Shown here: in pieces, positions 35,153 through 44,345 of the stretch
Layout: each line of letters starts with the position of its first letter
How positions within the stretch are numbered: position 1 is the first letter of the stretch
NCBI GenBank assembly: GCA_015058275.1
Contig: SVCQ01000008.1
Location: forward strand, 1 to 64,000
From: Clostridiales bacterium
Lineage (GTDB): Bacteria; Bacillota; Clostridia; Peptostreptococcales; Anaerovoracaceae
Reading direction: 5' to 3'
Length of the DNA: 64,000 nucleotides
Position numbers and translations under genes: made by a program
The notes under the pieces: model-generated
Told to the model about the DNA's origin: nothing
Databases searched by the model: none
Seen by the model: only the letters and a program-made list of their open reading frames with translations

Positions 35153-36520
35153 TTATCTTCTTATGTTGAGTCTCATCGTAGGCCTTGTCAGCTTCTCAAC
35201 ATATCCTATATTGGATACGAGGCAGACTATTATGACACGGTCTCCGTCTTTTATTACTGTGTTACCGTCAGGGATGATGGTCTCGGCGCCGCGGCGTATG
35301 GCCGCGATGATGATGTACTCAGGCAGCTCCAGATTGCGGAGCGGTACATTGAGCATGTTCATCCTGTCTGATGCGTATATCTCGAGCAGCTCGGCCTGAC
35401 CCTGGAGAAGGACGGACGAGAGCACTCTCTTTGATCCGCGGATGGCCCTCAGTATGGAGCTTGCGGATATGTCGAGCGGATTGAGCACTATATCGATGCC
35501 CAGCTTGGAGATGAGCTCCTTGTAGCTCTCGTGGCTCACCTTGGAGATGACGTCCTCGACGCCGTGGTTTTTGGCCGTGAGAGCCAGCAGGAGGTTCTCC
35601 TCATCGTAGCCCGTGCAGGTTACAAAGGCATCCATCTCGTTGAGGTCCTCCTCCTCGAGCATCCTGATATTGGCTCCATCGCCGTTGAGCACCATGACGT
35701 TCCTCAGCTTGTTGGTCAGATAGTGGCAGCGCTGCTTGTCCTGCTCGACGATCTTGACCTTGGATCCGTACTCGGACAGGCGCCTTGCCAGATAGTATCC
35801 GGTCTTGCCGCCGCCGATGATCATCACCTTGCGGGAGTCCGCATGGTGGAACTTCGAGTGCACCCTCTTGCTGAGTTTGAATATATCCTGCTTCTCGCCG
35901 ATGAGGTAGAGCAGGTCGCCCTCCTCGATCACGTCAGGTCCGTGCGGCACTATGATCTTGCCGTTCTTGGATATGCCTATGACCAGGAAGTCAGGCTGGA
36001 TCGCACGGAATTCGATGAGGTTCTTGCCTACGACCTCAGGCATCCTGGATGCCTCGAATTCTATGAGCGCTATCCTGTCAAAGGTGTAGATGCCGTTCGA
36101 CAGAGTGTACTTATCTATCAGATATCTGTATATCTCGCCCGTGATCAGCAGATCCGGGTTGATGATCATGTCGATGTTGTAGTGTTCGCGTATGAACTCG
36201 AGCTGATTCATATGTTCAGGATCCCTGACCCTGGCCGCGACGTACTTGCAGCCGAGTATCTTGGCGAATGAAGCTGCCAGGATATTCGTATCGTCGGAAG
36301 TCGTCGTGCTCAGGAGGAAGTCTGCCTCCGAGACGTTGACCTCGCGCAAAAGCTCGACCGTCTTGGCGTCTCCCGCGACAGTCAGGACGTCGTACTGCTG
36401 AGCCAGATGGTTCAGCTTCTCTTCGTTATTGTCCACCAGCGTTACATCATAGTCGCCGTCCACCAGAGCTTCCACAAGGCGGATGCCGAGTTTGCCGGCG
36501 CCGAGTATTATGATCTTCAT
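35153..36520 (-). CDS. trkA: TrkA, NAD-binding regulatory subunit of Trk K+ uptake
   Basis: About 455 aa, with the duplicated layout RCK_N-RCK_C-RCK_N-RCK_C. The nucleotide-binding motifs are IILGAGKLGIRLVEAL (residue 5) and IIGGGKTGYYLARRL (near 232), and a TrkA-C module follows each. The frame opens at a TTG (36532), but the conserved protein begins at MKIIILGAG, so I use the ATG at 36520; the AAGGAGA sequence directly before the TTG is then 13 nt away. A separate promoter lies upstream (36589-36617). Confidence 0.93.
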   Translation of the reverse strand: MKIIILGAGKLGIRLVEALVDGDYDVTLVDNNEEKLNHLAQQYDVLTVAGDAKTVELLREVNVSEADFLLSTTTSDDTNILAASFAKILGCKYVAARVRDPEHMNQLEFIREHYNIDMIINPDLLITGEIYRYLIDKYTLSNGIYTFDRIALIEFEASRMPEVVGKNLIEFRAIQPDFLVIGISKNGKIIVPHGPDVIEEGDLLYLIGEKQDIFKLSKRVHSKFHHADSRKVMIIGGGKTGYYLARRLSEYGSKVKIVEQDKQRCHYLTNKLRNVMVLNGDGANIRMLEEEDLNEMDAFVTCTGYDEENLLLALTAKNHGVEDVISKVSHESYKELISKLGIDIVLNPLDISASSILRAIRGSKRVLSSVLLQGQAELLEIYASDRMNMLNVPLRNLELPEYIIIAAIRRGAETIIPDGNTVIKDGDRVIIVCLVSNIGYVEKLTRPTMRLNIRR

Positions 36521-36588
36521 AATAAGGAACAATCTCCTTGTCTATTTTGAATTGGTCCCGCCGAATTACAAGCGGATGACATTCATTG

Positions 36589-36617
36589 ATTATAGTCTTC
36601 AAGCCCTCTGCTTACAA
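36589..36617 (-). promoter_or_regulatory. trkA promoter
   Basis: Read leftward: TTGTAA (36612-36617), 17-bp spacer, TATAAT (36589-36594). The spacer overlaps the right arm of the small inverted repeat AAGCCCT/AGGGCTT, so a regulator could act there. Confidence 0.6.
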
Positions 36618-36622
36618 GGGCT

Positions 36623-38926
36623 TTATTGTGCGGCCTGTGAGACCTCCTTTTCGTGGGTGCCGGCCTCACCGACGGAGTGCGACGCCACGGTCTTGAGGTT
36701 CCTGTTTGTGCCTACCAGCCAGAGTATATCCCCCTCCTCGATCATCATATTGGAATCCGGCAGCTTGGTCGCATAGCCTTCTCTCTCGATGCCGAGTATC
36801 ATGCAGTTGCCGTGCTGTTTGATGCCGCTTCGTTTGATTGGTTTGCCCACATAGCTCTCGGTGCCTCTGACCCTGATGACCGCGCACTCAAGAGCGTTCT
36901 CCTCATCGTGATATCCGGTCTCCAGGAATTCCCTGAGCGTCCTGAGCGGTTTAGGATCCTTGATGCCGAGCTGCCTTATGAAGGCTTTGAGATGTTTCTT
37001 CTCAGCTATGACATGCACCTTGTCACCTTCATTCAGAACAGTCCTCGATGAAGGCATAGGCATGCGCTTATCTCCCTTCTTTACCTTGACCACATATACT
37101 GAGTTCAGCCTGCCCCAGTGGAGGTCTTCTATGCTGCTGTTTGCGTAGGTCGCCCCCTCCGGAATGATCCAGCTGAATATATGATAGTCCTCGTCGAGCC
37201 AGAGGCCCTTGTCTCTCACTCCTCCGCGCTCCTCCATCGTCTTTTGGTTGAGGTTGGCGAGGAAGTGGGTCTCGAGCTGGAGATAATACGTCGCGATCAT
37301 ATCCGATCTGGAGACGTAGATTATGCTGAGCGGTATCAGCAGGACTATGAGCAGATTGCCTATATTATAGAACTGTAGCAGAGGCATCACAGCTATGAAC
37401 TCCAGCAGCAGGATCTTGACTATGGTCATGACCACGAGCGGCGGGCGGTTGCTCAGCCTCTCCATCCACAGATGTGAGAAGCTGACGCTGCGCCTTCTCA
37501 TATACGGGACAGCAATGAGCGTGATCATTATATAGATCAGTACTATGATGATAGCCTTGGACGCATTCTCTCCGATCGCATTGGCAAGGGCAGGCTCCGC
37601 ATATTTGATACTGAAGATCGTCAGCACGAGCATGATGGATCCGTACACGATGATCGAAAAGAAGAACTCCTTGATAACTTCCTTCCAGTCAGAGCTGTCC
37701 TCCTCATCGCTTCGGGCCTCCGAGGTATAGCTGTCTATCTTGCGTTTGAGCTTCTCGGGAATCCTCGATGTGATAAGGCCGACGCCTTTGTCCGACTGCT
37801 TTATGAGTATCGGGGTCATTATGATCGTTATGATCGACGACGCCACGATAACAGGATAGAGGTAGTCATCGATGACTCCGAGTGAGATGCCGAGACTTGC
37901 GATGATGAATGAGAATTCTCCGATAGGCGCGAGCGCGATCCCGCCCTTCATCGACGTTTCTATATCCTGACCCGAGAGCATCATCCCGATCGTCGCGAAG
38001 ATCTCCTTTGCTATAACTGCGAGTATCGCTATAGGGACTATCGAGGTCCAGCGCTGCATGATGATGTCAGGATCGACCATCATGCCTACCGATAGGAAGA
38101 ATACCGCTCCGAACATATCCTTGATGCCGGCAGTGACCCTCTCCACCTGATGTGCATGACGGGTCCCCGCAAAGAGCGAGCCCGCCACAAAGGCTCCGAG
38201 CTCCATCGAGAAGCCCAGCCAGTTGGCGTAGAGCGCCATCAGGAAGCAAAAGCCTATGCTGAGCAGCGTGAGAGTCTCGTCGTTCATCAGGTTCATCGTC
38301 CTGTCCAGGAAGGTCGGCAGGAAGAAAATCCCGAGGACGAGCCAGAGCACGAGGTAGGTCACCATGAGGAGCATCTGTACAGGCGAGCCTCCGCCCGATG
38401 ATCCTGTCGAGATGGTGGTCAGTATGACCATCATAAATACCGCTATGACGTCCTCCATGACAAGCGAACCCATGACAAGACCCGCGTACTTCTCCTTTTC
38501 GAGCCCCATCTCGCTGAAGCACTTTTGTATTACTACAGTCGAGCTGATCGAGAGCATGGCCCCGAGGAATATCGAGTCCATATTGCTCATGTGCAGGATG
38601 CGGCCAAAGGCGTAGCCCACCGCAAGGACTCCTCCCATCTTGACAAGCGCTGATACTATCGCCGTACTGCCCACTTCCTTGAGCTTGTTGAAGTCGAACT
38701 CGAGTCCTATATGGAACAGTATTATGATGACGCCGATCTCGCTCCACATCTCTATGGATTCGGCGGACGATACATCCAGGAAGAGAGGGAAGTTCGGGCC
38801 GATCAGAAATCCCGCGAGAATATACCCCAGGATCGTCGGGATCCTGAGCTTTTTGAACGTGATCGTGACCACGGCAGCCGTGGTCAGCATGACCGCAAGA
38901 TCGACTATCAGTTGTGGTACTTCCAT
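36623..38926 (-). CDS. KefB/CPA2-type cation:proton antiporter with TrkA-C domains
   Basis: 767 aa. Twelve to thirteen helices of a Na+/H+-exchanger fold at 1-390 (GYILAGFLIGPNFPL, GLEFDFNKL, LGAMLSISSTVVIQKCF and GAFVAGSLFAGT). A second, smaller membrane region lies near 415-560. Two TrkA-C modules come at the end (about 595-680 and 700-760). It lacks the TrkA-N domain of E. coli KefB/KefC, so gating is likely by a ligand of the TrkA-C domain, such as c-di-AMP, which controls related Firmicutes exporters. A role in K+ or Na+ efflux next to the Trk genes is inferred. Its start codon shares a base with the stop of the YgjP-like gene (TAATG). Confidence 0.87.
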   Translation of the reverse strand: MEVPQLIVDLAVMLTTAAVVTITFKKLRIPTILGYILAGFLIGPNFPLFLDVSSAESIEMWSEIGVIIILFHIGLEFDFNKLKEVGSTAIVSALVKMGGVLAVGYAFGRILHMSNMDSIFLGAMLSISSTVVIQKCFSEMGLEKEKYAGLVMGSLVMEDVIAVFMMVILTTISTGSSGGGSPVQMLLMVTYLVLWLVLGIFFLPTFLDRTMNLMNDETLTLLSIGFCFLMALYANWLGFSMELGAFVAGSLFAGTRHAHQVERVTAGIKDMFGAVFFLSVGMMVDPDIIMQRWTSIVPIAILAVIAKEIFATIGMMLSGQDIETSMKGGIALAPIGEFSFIIASLGISLGVIDDYLYPVIVASSIITIIMTPILIKQSDKGVGLITSRIPEKLKRKIDSYTSEARSDEEDSSDWKEVIKEFFFSIIVYGSIMLVLTIFSIKYAEPALANAIGENASKAIIIVLIYIMITLIAVPYMRRRSVSFSHLWMERLSNRPPLVVMTIVKILLLEFIAVMPLLQFYNIGNLLIVLLIPLSIIYVSRSDMIATYYLQLETHFLANLNQKTMEERGGVRDKGLWLDEDYHIFSWIIPEGATYANSSIEDLHWGRLNSVYVVKVKKGDKRMPMPSSRTVLNEGDKVHVIAEKKHLKAFIRQLGIKDPKPLRTLREFLETGYHDEENALECAVIRVRGTESYVGKPIKRSGIKQHGNCMILGIEREGYATKLPDSNMMIEEGDILWLVGTNRNLKTVASHSVGEAGTHEKEVSQAAQ

Positions 38927-39477
38927 TAAGATCTCCTCATCTCTTTGCGTATATCCTTCCAGCCCGGCATGTATCTGTCCATCATGGCGTAGAAGTCCGG
39001 CCCGTGGTTGGGCACTTTTGTATGTACGAGCTCGTGCAGTATGACATAGTCGAGCTCCTCATCCGATCTGTCAGCCAGCATCAGGCTGAAGTTCAGGTGG
39101 AACGTTACGGTATTACAGCTCCCCCAGCGGCTCTTCATGTCCCTTACGGCCCAGCCGCTGCTCTTAAGGCCCGTGGCCGCCTCTATATACGGAAGCCTCT
39201 CTTCGATGCGCCTTTTGAGATGACGCCTCCTCGCTTCCTTTTCGGCCTTTGTCTCAGGCTCCGGATGAGCGGCGGCCCTGGCGCGGACCATCTCGGCGTT
39301 ACGGTCTATCCATCTGCGCTTGCTGCGCACGAAGGCGATTATCTCGCTTTCGGGCACGCGATATGGAGCGCTGATGACGACCCTGCCGTCCGGCTCCTTG
39401 ATGCGCATGTTCATTCTCTTTATACGCTTGCGGGTCACTTCGACCCCAAGCCCGTCGATTATCAGTTTTTTGGCCAT
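38926..39477 (-). CDS. YgjP-like (M48/DUF45) metallopeptidase-fold protein
   Basis: 183 aa. The zinc-binding signature HELVHTKVPNHGPDFY (about residues 148-163) is complete, preceded by MKSRWGSCNT, the other hallmark of the YgjP family. The N-terminus SRKRIKRMNMRIKEPDGRVVIS is also typical. The family has a metallopeptidase fold; E. coli YgjP was reported to act as a UTP pyrophosphatase, so peptidase activity should not be assumed. First gene of the leftward unit with the antiporter (TAATG overlap). Confidence 0.9.
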   Translation of the reverse strand: MAKKLIIDGLGVEVTRKRIKRMNMRIKEPDGRVVISAPYRVPESEIIAFVRSKRRWIDRNAEMVRARAAAHPEPETKAEKEARRRHLKRRIEERLPYIEAATGLKSSGWAVRDMKSRWGSCNTVTFHLNFSLMLADRSDEELDYVILHELVHTKVPNHGPDFYAMMDRYMPGWKDIRKEMRRS

Positions 39478-39513
39478 ACATAATTATTGTACCACAAAAA
39501 AACAATCCCCGCG

Positions 39514-39544
39514 AAAAAACCCGCCTCTCTTACGAGAAACGGGT
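39514..39544 (-). terminator. Terminator of the sodium/alanine symporter gene
   Basis: ACCCG (39519-39523) and CGGGT (39540-39544) with inner CTCT/AGA pairing form a hairpin that, read leftward, ends in TTTTTT. It is 140 bp beyond the stop at 39682. Confidence 0.65.
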
Positions 39545-39583
39545 CTGAATTATGCCTTCATTTAATAACGATGGATTTTTGTT

Positions 39584-39663
39584 CACAGCGAGGCGGCAAG
39601 CGACCGAGGAGCGGAGCGTACCCGGGAGTACGTGAGCACCGAGGGCGCGCAGCCAACGAAGCT
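39584..39663. repeat. REP-like extragenic palindrome
   Basis: A GC-rich block centred on CGTAC (39617-39621) - CCGGGA - GTACG (39628-39632). It is flanked by ACCGAGGAGCGGAGCGTAC on one side and GTACGTGAGCACCGAGG on the other, so CACCGAGG/GACCGAGG recur directly on both flanks. It lies between a stop codon and its terminator. The pattern resembles dispersed extragenic palindromes seen in many clostridial genomes; only one copy is in this window. Confidence 0.5.
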
Positions 39664-39681
39664 GTGGAGAAAAATACGAAG

Positions 39682-41109
39682 TTATTTCCAGCAGTCTACC
39701 TTATCTTCGCTCAGTCCGATATCCGCAGCCTTGAAGTGAGGAGCCTTGCCTTCCTTCTTTTGTCTGGTGTAGTCGTCAAGAGCCTTGACAGCAACACCGC
39801 CGAGGATAGCGATAGTAGGGATATTGCATACTACCATGAGTCCCTGGAACATGTCGGCTGTATCCCATACCAGTCCTGCGCTCGAGATAGCTCCGAGGAA
39901 GACGAGTACGATAGCGATGATCCTGAAGATCATTACCTCTGTCTTGGTCATGTCTCTCTTGAGGATGAATGCGAAGCAGCCCTCGCAGTATGAGTAGTTA
40001 CCGATCAGCGTGGTGAACGCGAAGAGTGTCATCGAGATCGCGATGAACACAGGGCCGAAGCTGCCGAGCGAAGTCTGGAGGCATGTCTGTACATAGCCTG
40101 CCGCGTTGGCTCCGCCGTCCTCGAGTACGTAGTCAGCCGGCTTGACCGACATGGTGGACAGGCACATGAAAGCTGTAGCCGAGCAGATCAGCAGTGTGTC
40201 GATAAATACGGACAGTGTCTGTACGAGACCCTGCTTGACCGGGTGGACTACGTCAGCCTTGGCGGCAGCGTTCGGAGCAGAACCCATACCAGCCTCATTG
40301 GAGTAAAGGCCTCTCTTGAGTCCCCACATGATCACCGAACCGGTGAATCCTCCGAAGATAGCCTTGAAGTCGAATGCCGTGCTGAAGATCAGGCTGAACA
40401 TCGCTCCGAGGTTCTTTGCGTTGAGGACGAGAACTACGAGAGACATAGCTACGTAGATAACGCCCATTACAGGTACGAGGAATCCCGTAACGTCTGTGAG
40501 CTTTTTGGCGCCGCCGAGGATGGTGGCCGCAAAGAATACAGCAAGGATGACACCGATCACCATCGGAGTCGACTTCTCGTTGTAGAAGTTGAATGTAGCG
40601 AATGTCGACTGCAGGTTGTACGCGGCGAGCATATTATATCCTACAGCATATGTGAAGATGATCAGGATGGAGAAGATAACTCCGAGCCATCTCTGACCGA
40701 GCGCATTCTGCATGTAGTATGAAGGTCCGCCGTAATAAGTGCCGTCATCGGCTTTCTTCTTATAGATCTGGGCCAGTGTCGACTCAATGAATGCGTTGGC
40801 ACCGCCGAAGATTGCAGTGATCCACATCCAGAAGATAGCTCCCGGGCCTCCGAGGATGATAGCGGTACATACACCGATGATGTTGCCTGTACCTACACGG
40901 GAAGCTGTGGATACCATCAGAGCACCGAATGACGAGATACCCTTTTCGTCTGCAGGCTTCTCGCTGACTACCCTGAACATCTCCGCAAACATACGGATCT
41001 GTACACCCTTTGTTCTGATCGTAAAGTAGATACCTACGGCGATCAGGAACAGAGGAACGATGTATGGCTGATATAGCCAGTTGTTCATAAATCCTACAAA
41101 ATTAGCCAT
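39682..41109 (-). CDS. Sodium:alanine/glycine symporter (AGCS family)
   Basis: 475 aa, 10-11 membrane helices. Family motifs include GTGNIIGVCTAIILGGPGAIFWMW (near 73), GTYYGGPSYYM, RGLYSNEAGMGSAPNAAA and the C-terminal FAFTTLIGNYSYCEG. It imports alanine, glycine or related small amino acids with Na+ across the cytoplasmic membrane. Leftward and monocistronic; 169 bp separate it from the aconitase-X operon terminator upstream. A link to amino-acid fermentation by the neighbouring operon is plausible but not shown. Confidence 0.92.
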   Translation of the reverse strand: MANFVGFMNNWLYQPYIVPLFLIAVGIYFTIRTKGVQIRMFAEMFRVVSEKPADEKGISSFGALMVSTASRVGTGNIIGVCTAIILGGPGAIFWMWITAIFGGANAFIESTLAQIYKKKADDGTYYGGPSYYMQNALGQRWLGVIFSILIIFTYAVGYNMLAAYNLQSTFATFNFYNEKSTPMVIGVILAVFFAATILGGAKKLTDVTGFLVPVMGVIYVAMSLVVLVLNAKNLGAMFSLIFSTAFDFKAIFGGFTGSVIMWGLKRGLYSNEAGMGSAPNAAAKADVVHPVKQGLVQTLSVFIDTLLICSATAFMCLSTMSVKPADYVLEDGGANAAGYVQTCLQTSLGSFGPVFIAISMTLFAFTTLIGNYSYCEGCFAFILKRDMTKTEVMIFRIIAIVLVFLGAISSAGLVWDTADMFQGLMVVCNIPTIAILGGVAVKALDDYTRQKKEGKAPHFKAADIGLSEDKVDCWK

Positions 41110-41152
41110 TCATAATCTCCTTTGCAATAATCCATATAACCTTTAACAATAC

Positions 41153-41188
41153 GTAAAAGAGCCGTCCGCCTGATAAAACGGTCCGCTC
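41153..41188 (-). terminator. Terminator of the aconitase-X operon
   Basis: GAGCCGTCCG (41159-41168) pairs imperfectly with CGGTCCGCTC (41179-41188). Read leftward it ends CGGCTCTTTTACG. Confidence 0.7.
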
Positions 41189-41278
41189 CTTTCGACTACG
41201 GTTATTTTATCAAATGCGTTCGGCTCTTGTCTATAATTACAAAAAAATCTGTATAAATGTATACAAAACCACTATTTC

Positions 41279-41737
41279 CTAAAACGGATCGCTCACCAGG
41301 ACCTTGCCGTCCTCCTGGATGATGATGTTCATGCCGTCCTTGACGTACTCAAGGAATTCATCGCCCAGCGAGTCTATAACAGGCATCTTTGTCTTCGGAT
41401 CATCCAGCCATACATCGGCGAGCACCGCGCCCGCTGCCGCCAGCGAATCTATAGGATTCGAGAAGAGCATCGCCGCAGGCTGCCTGCCCATCGAGCATGC
41501 GCAGTACAGCACGAGGCCGCCCGTGGTGGAGCCTATGGTCTGAGGCAGGCACAGCGCCTTGCCGGCCATCTGCTTGCCGTAGAGGTCCGGGTTGTTCTGG
41601 TCGCCGCAGGTGGCCTTCTTGTCACCGAACTGCAGAGCCTTCTGGAAGGAGGCAAGCGTGTTGAGACCGCCGTGGCTCACAAGCGCCTCGGCAGATACTC
41701 TCCCCGGCGCTACTACGCGTCCTTTAAAAGTCTTCAT
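41279..41737 (-). CDS. Aconitase X small (swivel) subunit, DUF126
   Basis: 152 aa. The swivelling-domain segments are recognisable: FKGRVVAPGRVSAEALVSHGG at the N-terminus, GKALCLPQTIGSTTGGLVLY in the middle and FSNPIDSLAAAGAVLADVWLDD towards the end. It pairs with the catalytic subunit directly upstream (one base between stop and start). In bacteria, characterised aconitase-X enzymes dehydrate cis-3-hydroxy-L-proline; in archaea the two-subunit form acts on phosphomevalonate. The split into two genes here is the archaeal-like organisation and also occurs in Firmicutes. Last gene of the operon. Confidence 0.88.
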   Translation of the reverse strand: MKTFKGRVVAPGRVSAEALVSHGGLNTLASFQKALQFGDKKATCGDQNNPDLYGKQMAGKALCLPQTIGSTTGGLVLYCACSMGRQPAAMLFSNPIDSLAAAGAVLADVWLDDPKTKMPVIDSLGDEFLEYVKDGMNIIIQEDGKVLVSDPF

Positions 41738-41738
41738 A

Positions 41739-43043
41739 CTATCTGCCTCCTTTCCTGTTCTGAGTTATCTGATCGAGTATCTCATCGTCCGTATAGTAGC
41801 GGGCCGAGGTGTATGTCCTGAGCTTGTTGCTCGAGGTGATGACAGGCATCTTCTCGCTCAGAGGGTTGTTCATATACATCAGAGGGCAGATATACGAGGT
41901 GATGACGCCGGTCGCCCTGAGCCTCTCCGCATAAGGCGTCTTGCCGAACTCCTCCAGCACATCAGGTGCGGCGGTAAATACGGTAGGTACCGACACCTTG
42001 TCTGCACCGCTCTTTGCGAGCCCCTCTTCGACCTTGTCTGTCCAGTCCTTGAGCTGCTGCAGGCTCATGTGCGGGCAGCCCATGAAGCAGAGCGTAGGCG
42101 CGGCATCTGCGTTCTTCCAGATGACCGGGTACTCCCTGTACACTCTCTCGAGCTCCGCATCGTCTATGACATATGTCTTTGCGTCCTTTTTGATGAGCTT
42201 CTTCCCTTCTTTTTTGGCCTCAGGGGTGAGCCCGTCGATGTGATAGAGTCCGACCGCGCCGTTTGAAGCTGTGGCAGCACCGAAGTCCTTGAGGTAAGTG
42301 CAGGCTTCGTCATCGAGCTCATTTCCGAGCCACTTGTCGAGGCCGATCACATAAGGCACGTCCTCCATCACCTTCATGCCTATGGCCGAGCCGAGCAGCT
42401 GGGCCTCAGGCTTCTTTTCGGTCTTTATCTCGATGATCCAGTCGGCCTTGCGCCCCTCGTCGGTCAGGAGACCGAACTTAGGCACGTATCCGATGACCGA
42501 GCCCATCAGATCGATGATGCCGGAATTGCGGTTGCACCTTGCTCCGAGCACGGAGTTGGCGTATACGACCGCGGAGGATTCGGACCAGCTCAGCACCTCG
42601 CCGAAGCCCGGCTTATTGCCTACCTCATCCATGTAGCACGTGCATGTGAAGGCGTTGTCCGAGAGAAGGCCCAGATCCCTGAGCTGCTTCTCGTAGTCCT
42701 TCTGGCGGCTGTACATAAACACCTTGAACACAAGATCCTGTATAGGATTGCTCGGCACGTTCGGGTCGAGCGGCTTTGGGTCCACCGTGAACTTCTGTCC
42801 CGACGGAGCGCCGGCCTCGAGCAGCTTGTCCATCAGCTCATATACAGGGCCGAGGGCCTTTAGCCCGAATGAAGTAACGAGGTGGTTGTACTTGCTGCTG
42901 ATAGGCACCATCTCGGTGGCGCCGAAGAGCTCGCCGTACCTTACGAGCGACTCCATGACCTTTGCGAGGGTCTCCCCCTTAGAGCCTTCGAGTATCGCTC
43001 TTTGCTCATCTGTCAGCTTAACCTTGTAATCCAATACTCTCAT
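41739..43043 (-). CDS. Aconitase X catalytic subunit (DUF521)
   Basis: 434 aa, the aconitase-X large domain. Segments that carry the Fe-S ligands and active site are seen: FTCTCYMDEVGNKPGFGE near 135, YANSVLGARCNRNSGIIDLMG near 160 and LCFMGCPHMSLQQL near 310. Family members are dehydratases with a [4Fe-4S] or [2Fe-2S] cluster. The gene lies 19 bp after the CyuA-like gene. Substrate is not determined; cis-3-hydroxyproline is the main bacterial candidate because a prolyl-tRNA editing gene is in the same operon, but that is weak evidence. Confidence 0.9.
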   Translation of the reverse strand: MRVLDYKVKLTDEQRAILEGSKGETLAKVMESLVRYGELFGATEMVPISSKYNHLVTSFGLKALGPVYELMDKLLEAGAPSGQKFTVDPKPLDPNVPSNPIQDLVFKVFMYSRQKDYEKQLRDLGLLSDNAFTCTCYMDEVGNKPGFGEVLSWSESSAVVYANSVLGARCNRNSGIIDLMGSVIGYVPKFGLLTDEGRKADWIIEIKTEKKPEAQLLGSAIGMKVMEDVPYVIGLDKWLGNELDDEACTYLKDFGAATASNGAVGLYHIDGLTPEAKKEGKKLIKKDAKTYVIDDAELERVYREYPVIWKNADAAPTLCFMGCPHMSLQQLKDWTDKVEEGLAKSGADKVSVPTVFTAAPDVLEEFGKTPYAERLRATGVITSYICPLMYMNNPLSEKMPVITSSNKLRTYTSARYYTDDEILDQITQNRKGGR

Positions 43044-43062
43044 CTCCTTCCCTTAATGACCG

Positions 43063-44340
43063 CTAATCCTCCATCATCAGGCGGATTATCTCTTCGTCTG
43101 TCTCCTTCATGCCGAAGCGGGCGAGCCTGCCGACTGTATCGATCGTCTTTTCGATACCCTCCTTGACAAGTCCGTCGCCTCCGAAGAAGTTGTTGCCTTT
43201 GTTATACATGGACAGTCCCATGAGGCCTGCCTCTACTGCCATGGAGATCTTGCCTGCACAGCTTGCCTTGGCTCCGTCGCAGACTATGCCGGAGTCTATC
43301 GCAATCGCGTTGACCGTGGTGTGGGCCACTCCGTCCACGCCGAGGCCCTGCATGTATGCGATGCCGGCTCCCGCTCCCGCGCCGGCGCTCACCGCGCCGC
43401 AGTAGGCCGAGAGCCTGCCGATGCCCGTCTTGAGGTGGGCTGTTACGAGGTTGGATACACAGAGCGCTCTGTAGAGATCCTCAGTGGATCTGTTCCTGGC
43501 TCTCGAGTATACGACCACAGGCACGCTGGCTGTGATGCCCTGGTTGCCGCTGCCGGAGTTGATGACTACCGGGAGCTCGCATCCGTTCATACGTGCGTCG
43601 CTTCCCGCCGCGGCGTAGGCTCTCATGACGTATTTGATATCGTATTCGTGGCCCAGCATCAGAGTGCTGCCTATATTGGCTCCATAGTCGCCGCTGAGGC
43701 CCTCCTCTGCTATGGCCATGTTGTAGCTGACCTGTCTTTCGAGAACTTCTCTGACATCCTCGATATCCACGCTGTCTGCGAACTCGACTATGCCTTCCAT
43801 GCTGAGGCAGCTTCTGTCGGTAAGACCCGACTCTCTGGACTCGCCGGTCTCCTTCTCGAGCTGCACATCGTCATTCCTGCGCACCAGCACGATGTTGGTG
43901 TGGTAATCCACTATCCTGACGCAGGCTTCGTCGCTTCCCTTGTATGCGGTGACAGCTATGTCAAAGATATGCCCGTTGTCGACGTGGCGTATCTCTATCT
44001 CCTTTGTGTCCAGGAAGTCCTGTATCTCCCTGATCTGGTCTTCCGTGACATTCGAGATTACCTCAAGCTCTGCATCGGCATCGCCCGCGACAGCTCCGGC
44101 AGCAGCCGCAGCCGGTATGCCTCTCAGGCCTCCCGTATGAGGCACTACAACGCTCTTGACGTTCTTGATTATATTGCCGCTTACTTCCACGAGGAGCCTG
44201 TCGGGTGTAACGCCCAGGACCCCGGCAGCCTTGGCGGCCGCGTAGGCGATGGCGATAGGCTCTGTACAGCCCATGGCCGGAAGAAGTTCTTCCTTGAGGA
44301 TCTGTACGTACGCTTGGTATCTCGGGTCTTTTTTGTCCAT
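43063..44340 (-). CDS. CyuA-like L-cysteine desulfidase / serine dehydratase alpha family protein
   Basis: About 425 aa, UPF0597 (YhaM/CyuA) family. The hallmark start ELLPAMGCTEPIAIAYAAAKA with the first cluster Cys is at about 25. Other conserved stretches are VSGNIIKNVKSVVVPHTGG, INSGSGNQGITASVPV, and GAVSAGAGAGAGIAY with IVCDGAKASCAGKIS containing further cluster cysteines. Members carry a [4Fe-4S] cluster and release H2S, ammonia and pyruvate from cysteine, or deaminate serine. The frame opens at a GTG (44349), but the ATG at 44340 has AAGGAAG 10 nt upstream. The upstream selenoprotein-like gene ends within this leader, so both are translated as a pair. Confidence 0.88.
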   Translation of the reverse strand: MDKKDPRYQAYVQILKEELLPAMGCTEPIAIAYAAAKAAGVLGVTPDRLLVEVSGNIIKNVKSVVVPHTGGLRGIPAAAAAGAVAGDADAELEVISNVTEDQIREIQDFLDTKEIEIRHVDNGHIFDIAVTAYKGSDEACVRIVDYHTNIVLVRRNDDVQLEKETGESRESGLTDRSCLSMEGIVEFADSVDIEDVREVLERQVSYNMAIAEEGLSGDYGANIGSTLMLGHEYDIKYVMRAYAAAGSDARMNGCELPVVINSGSGNQGITASVPVVVYSRARNRSTEDLYRALCVSNLVTAHLKTGIGRLSAYCGAVSAGAGAGAGIAYMQGLGVDGVAHTTVNAIAIDSGIVCDGAKASCAGKISMAVEAGLMGLSMYNKGNNFFGGDGLVKEGIEKTIDTVGRLARFGMKETDEEIIRLMMED

Positions 44341-44345
44341 TTCTG

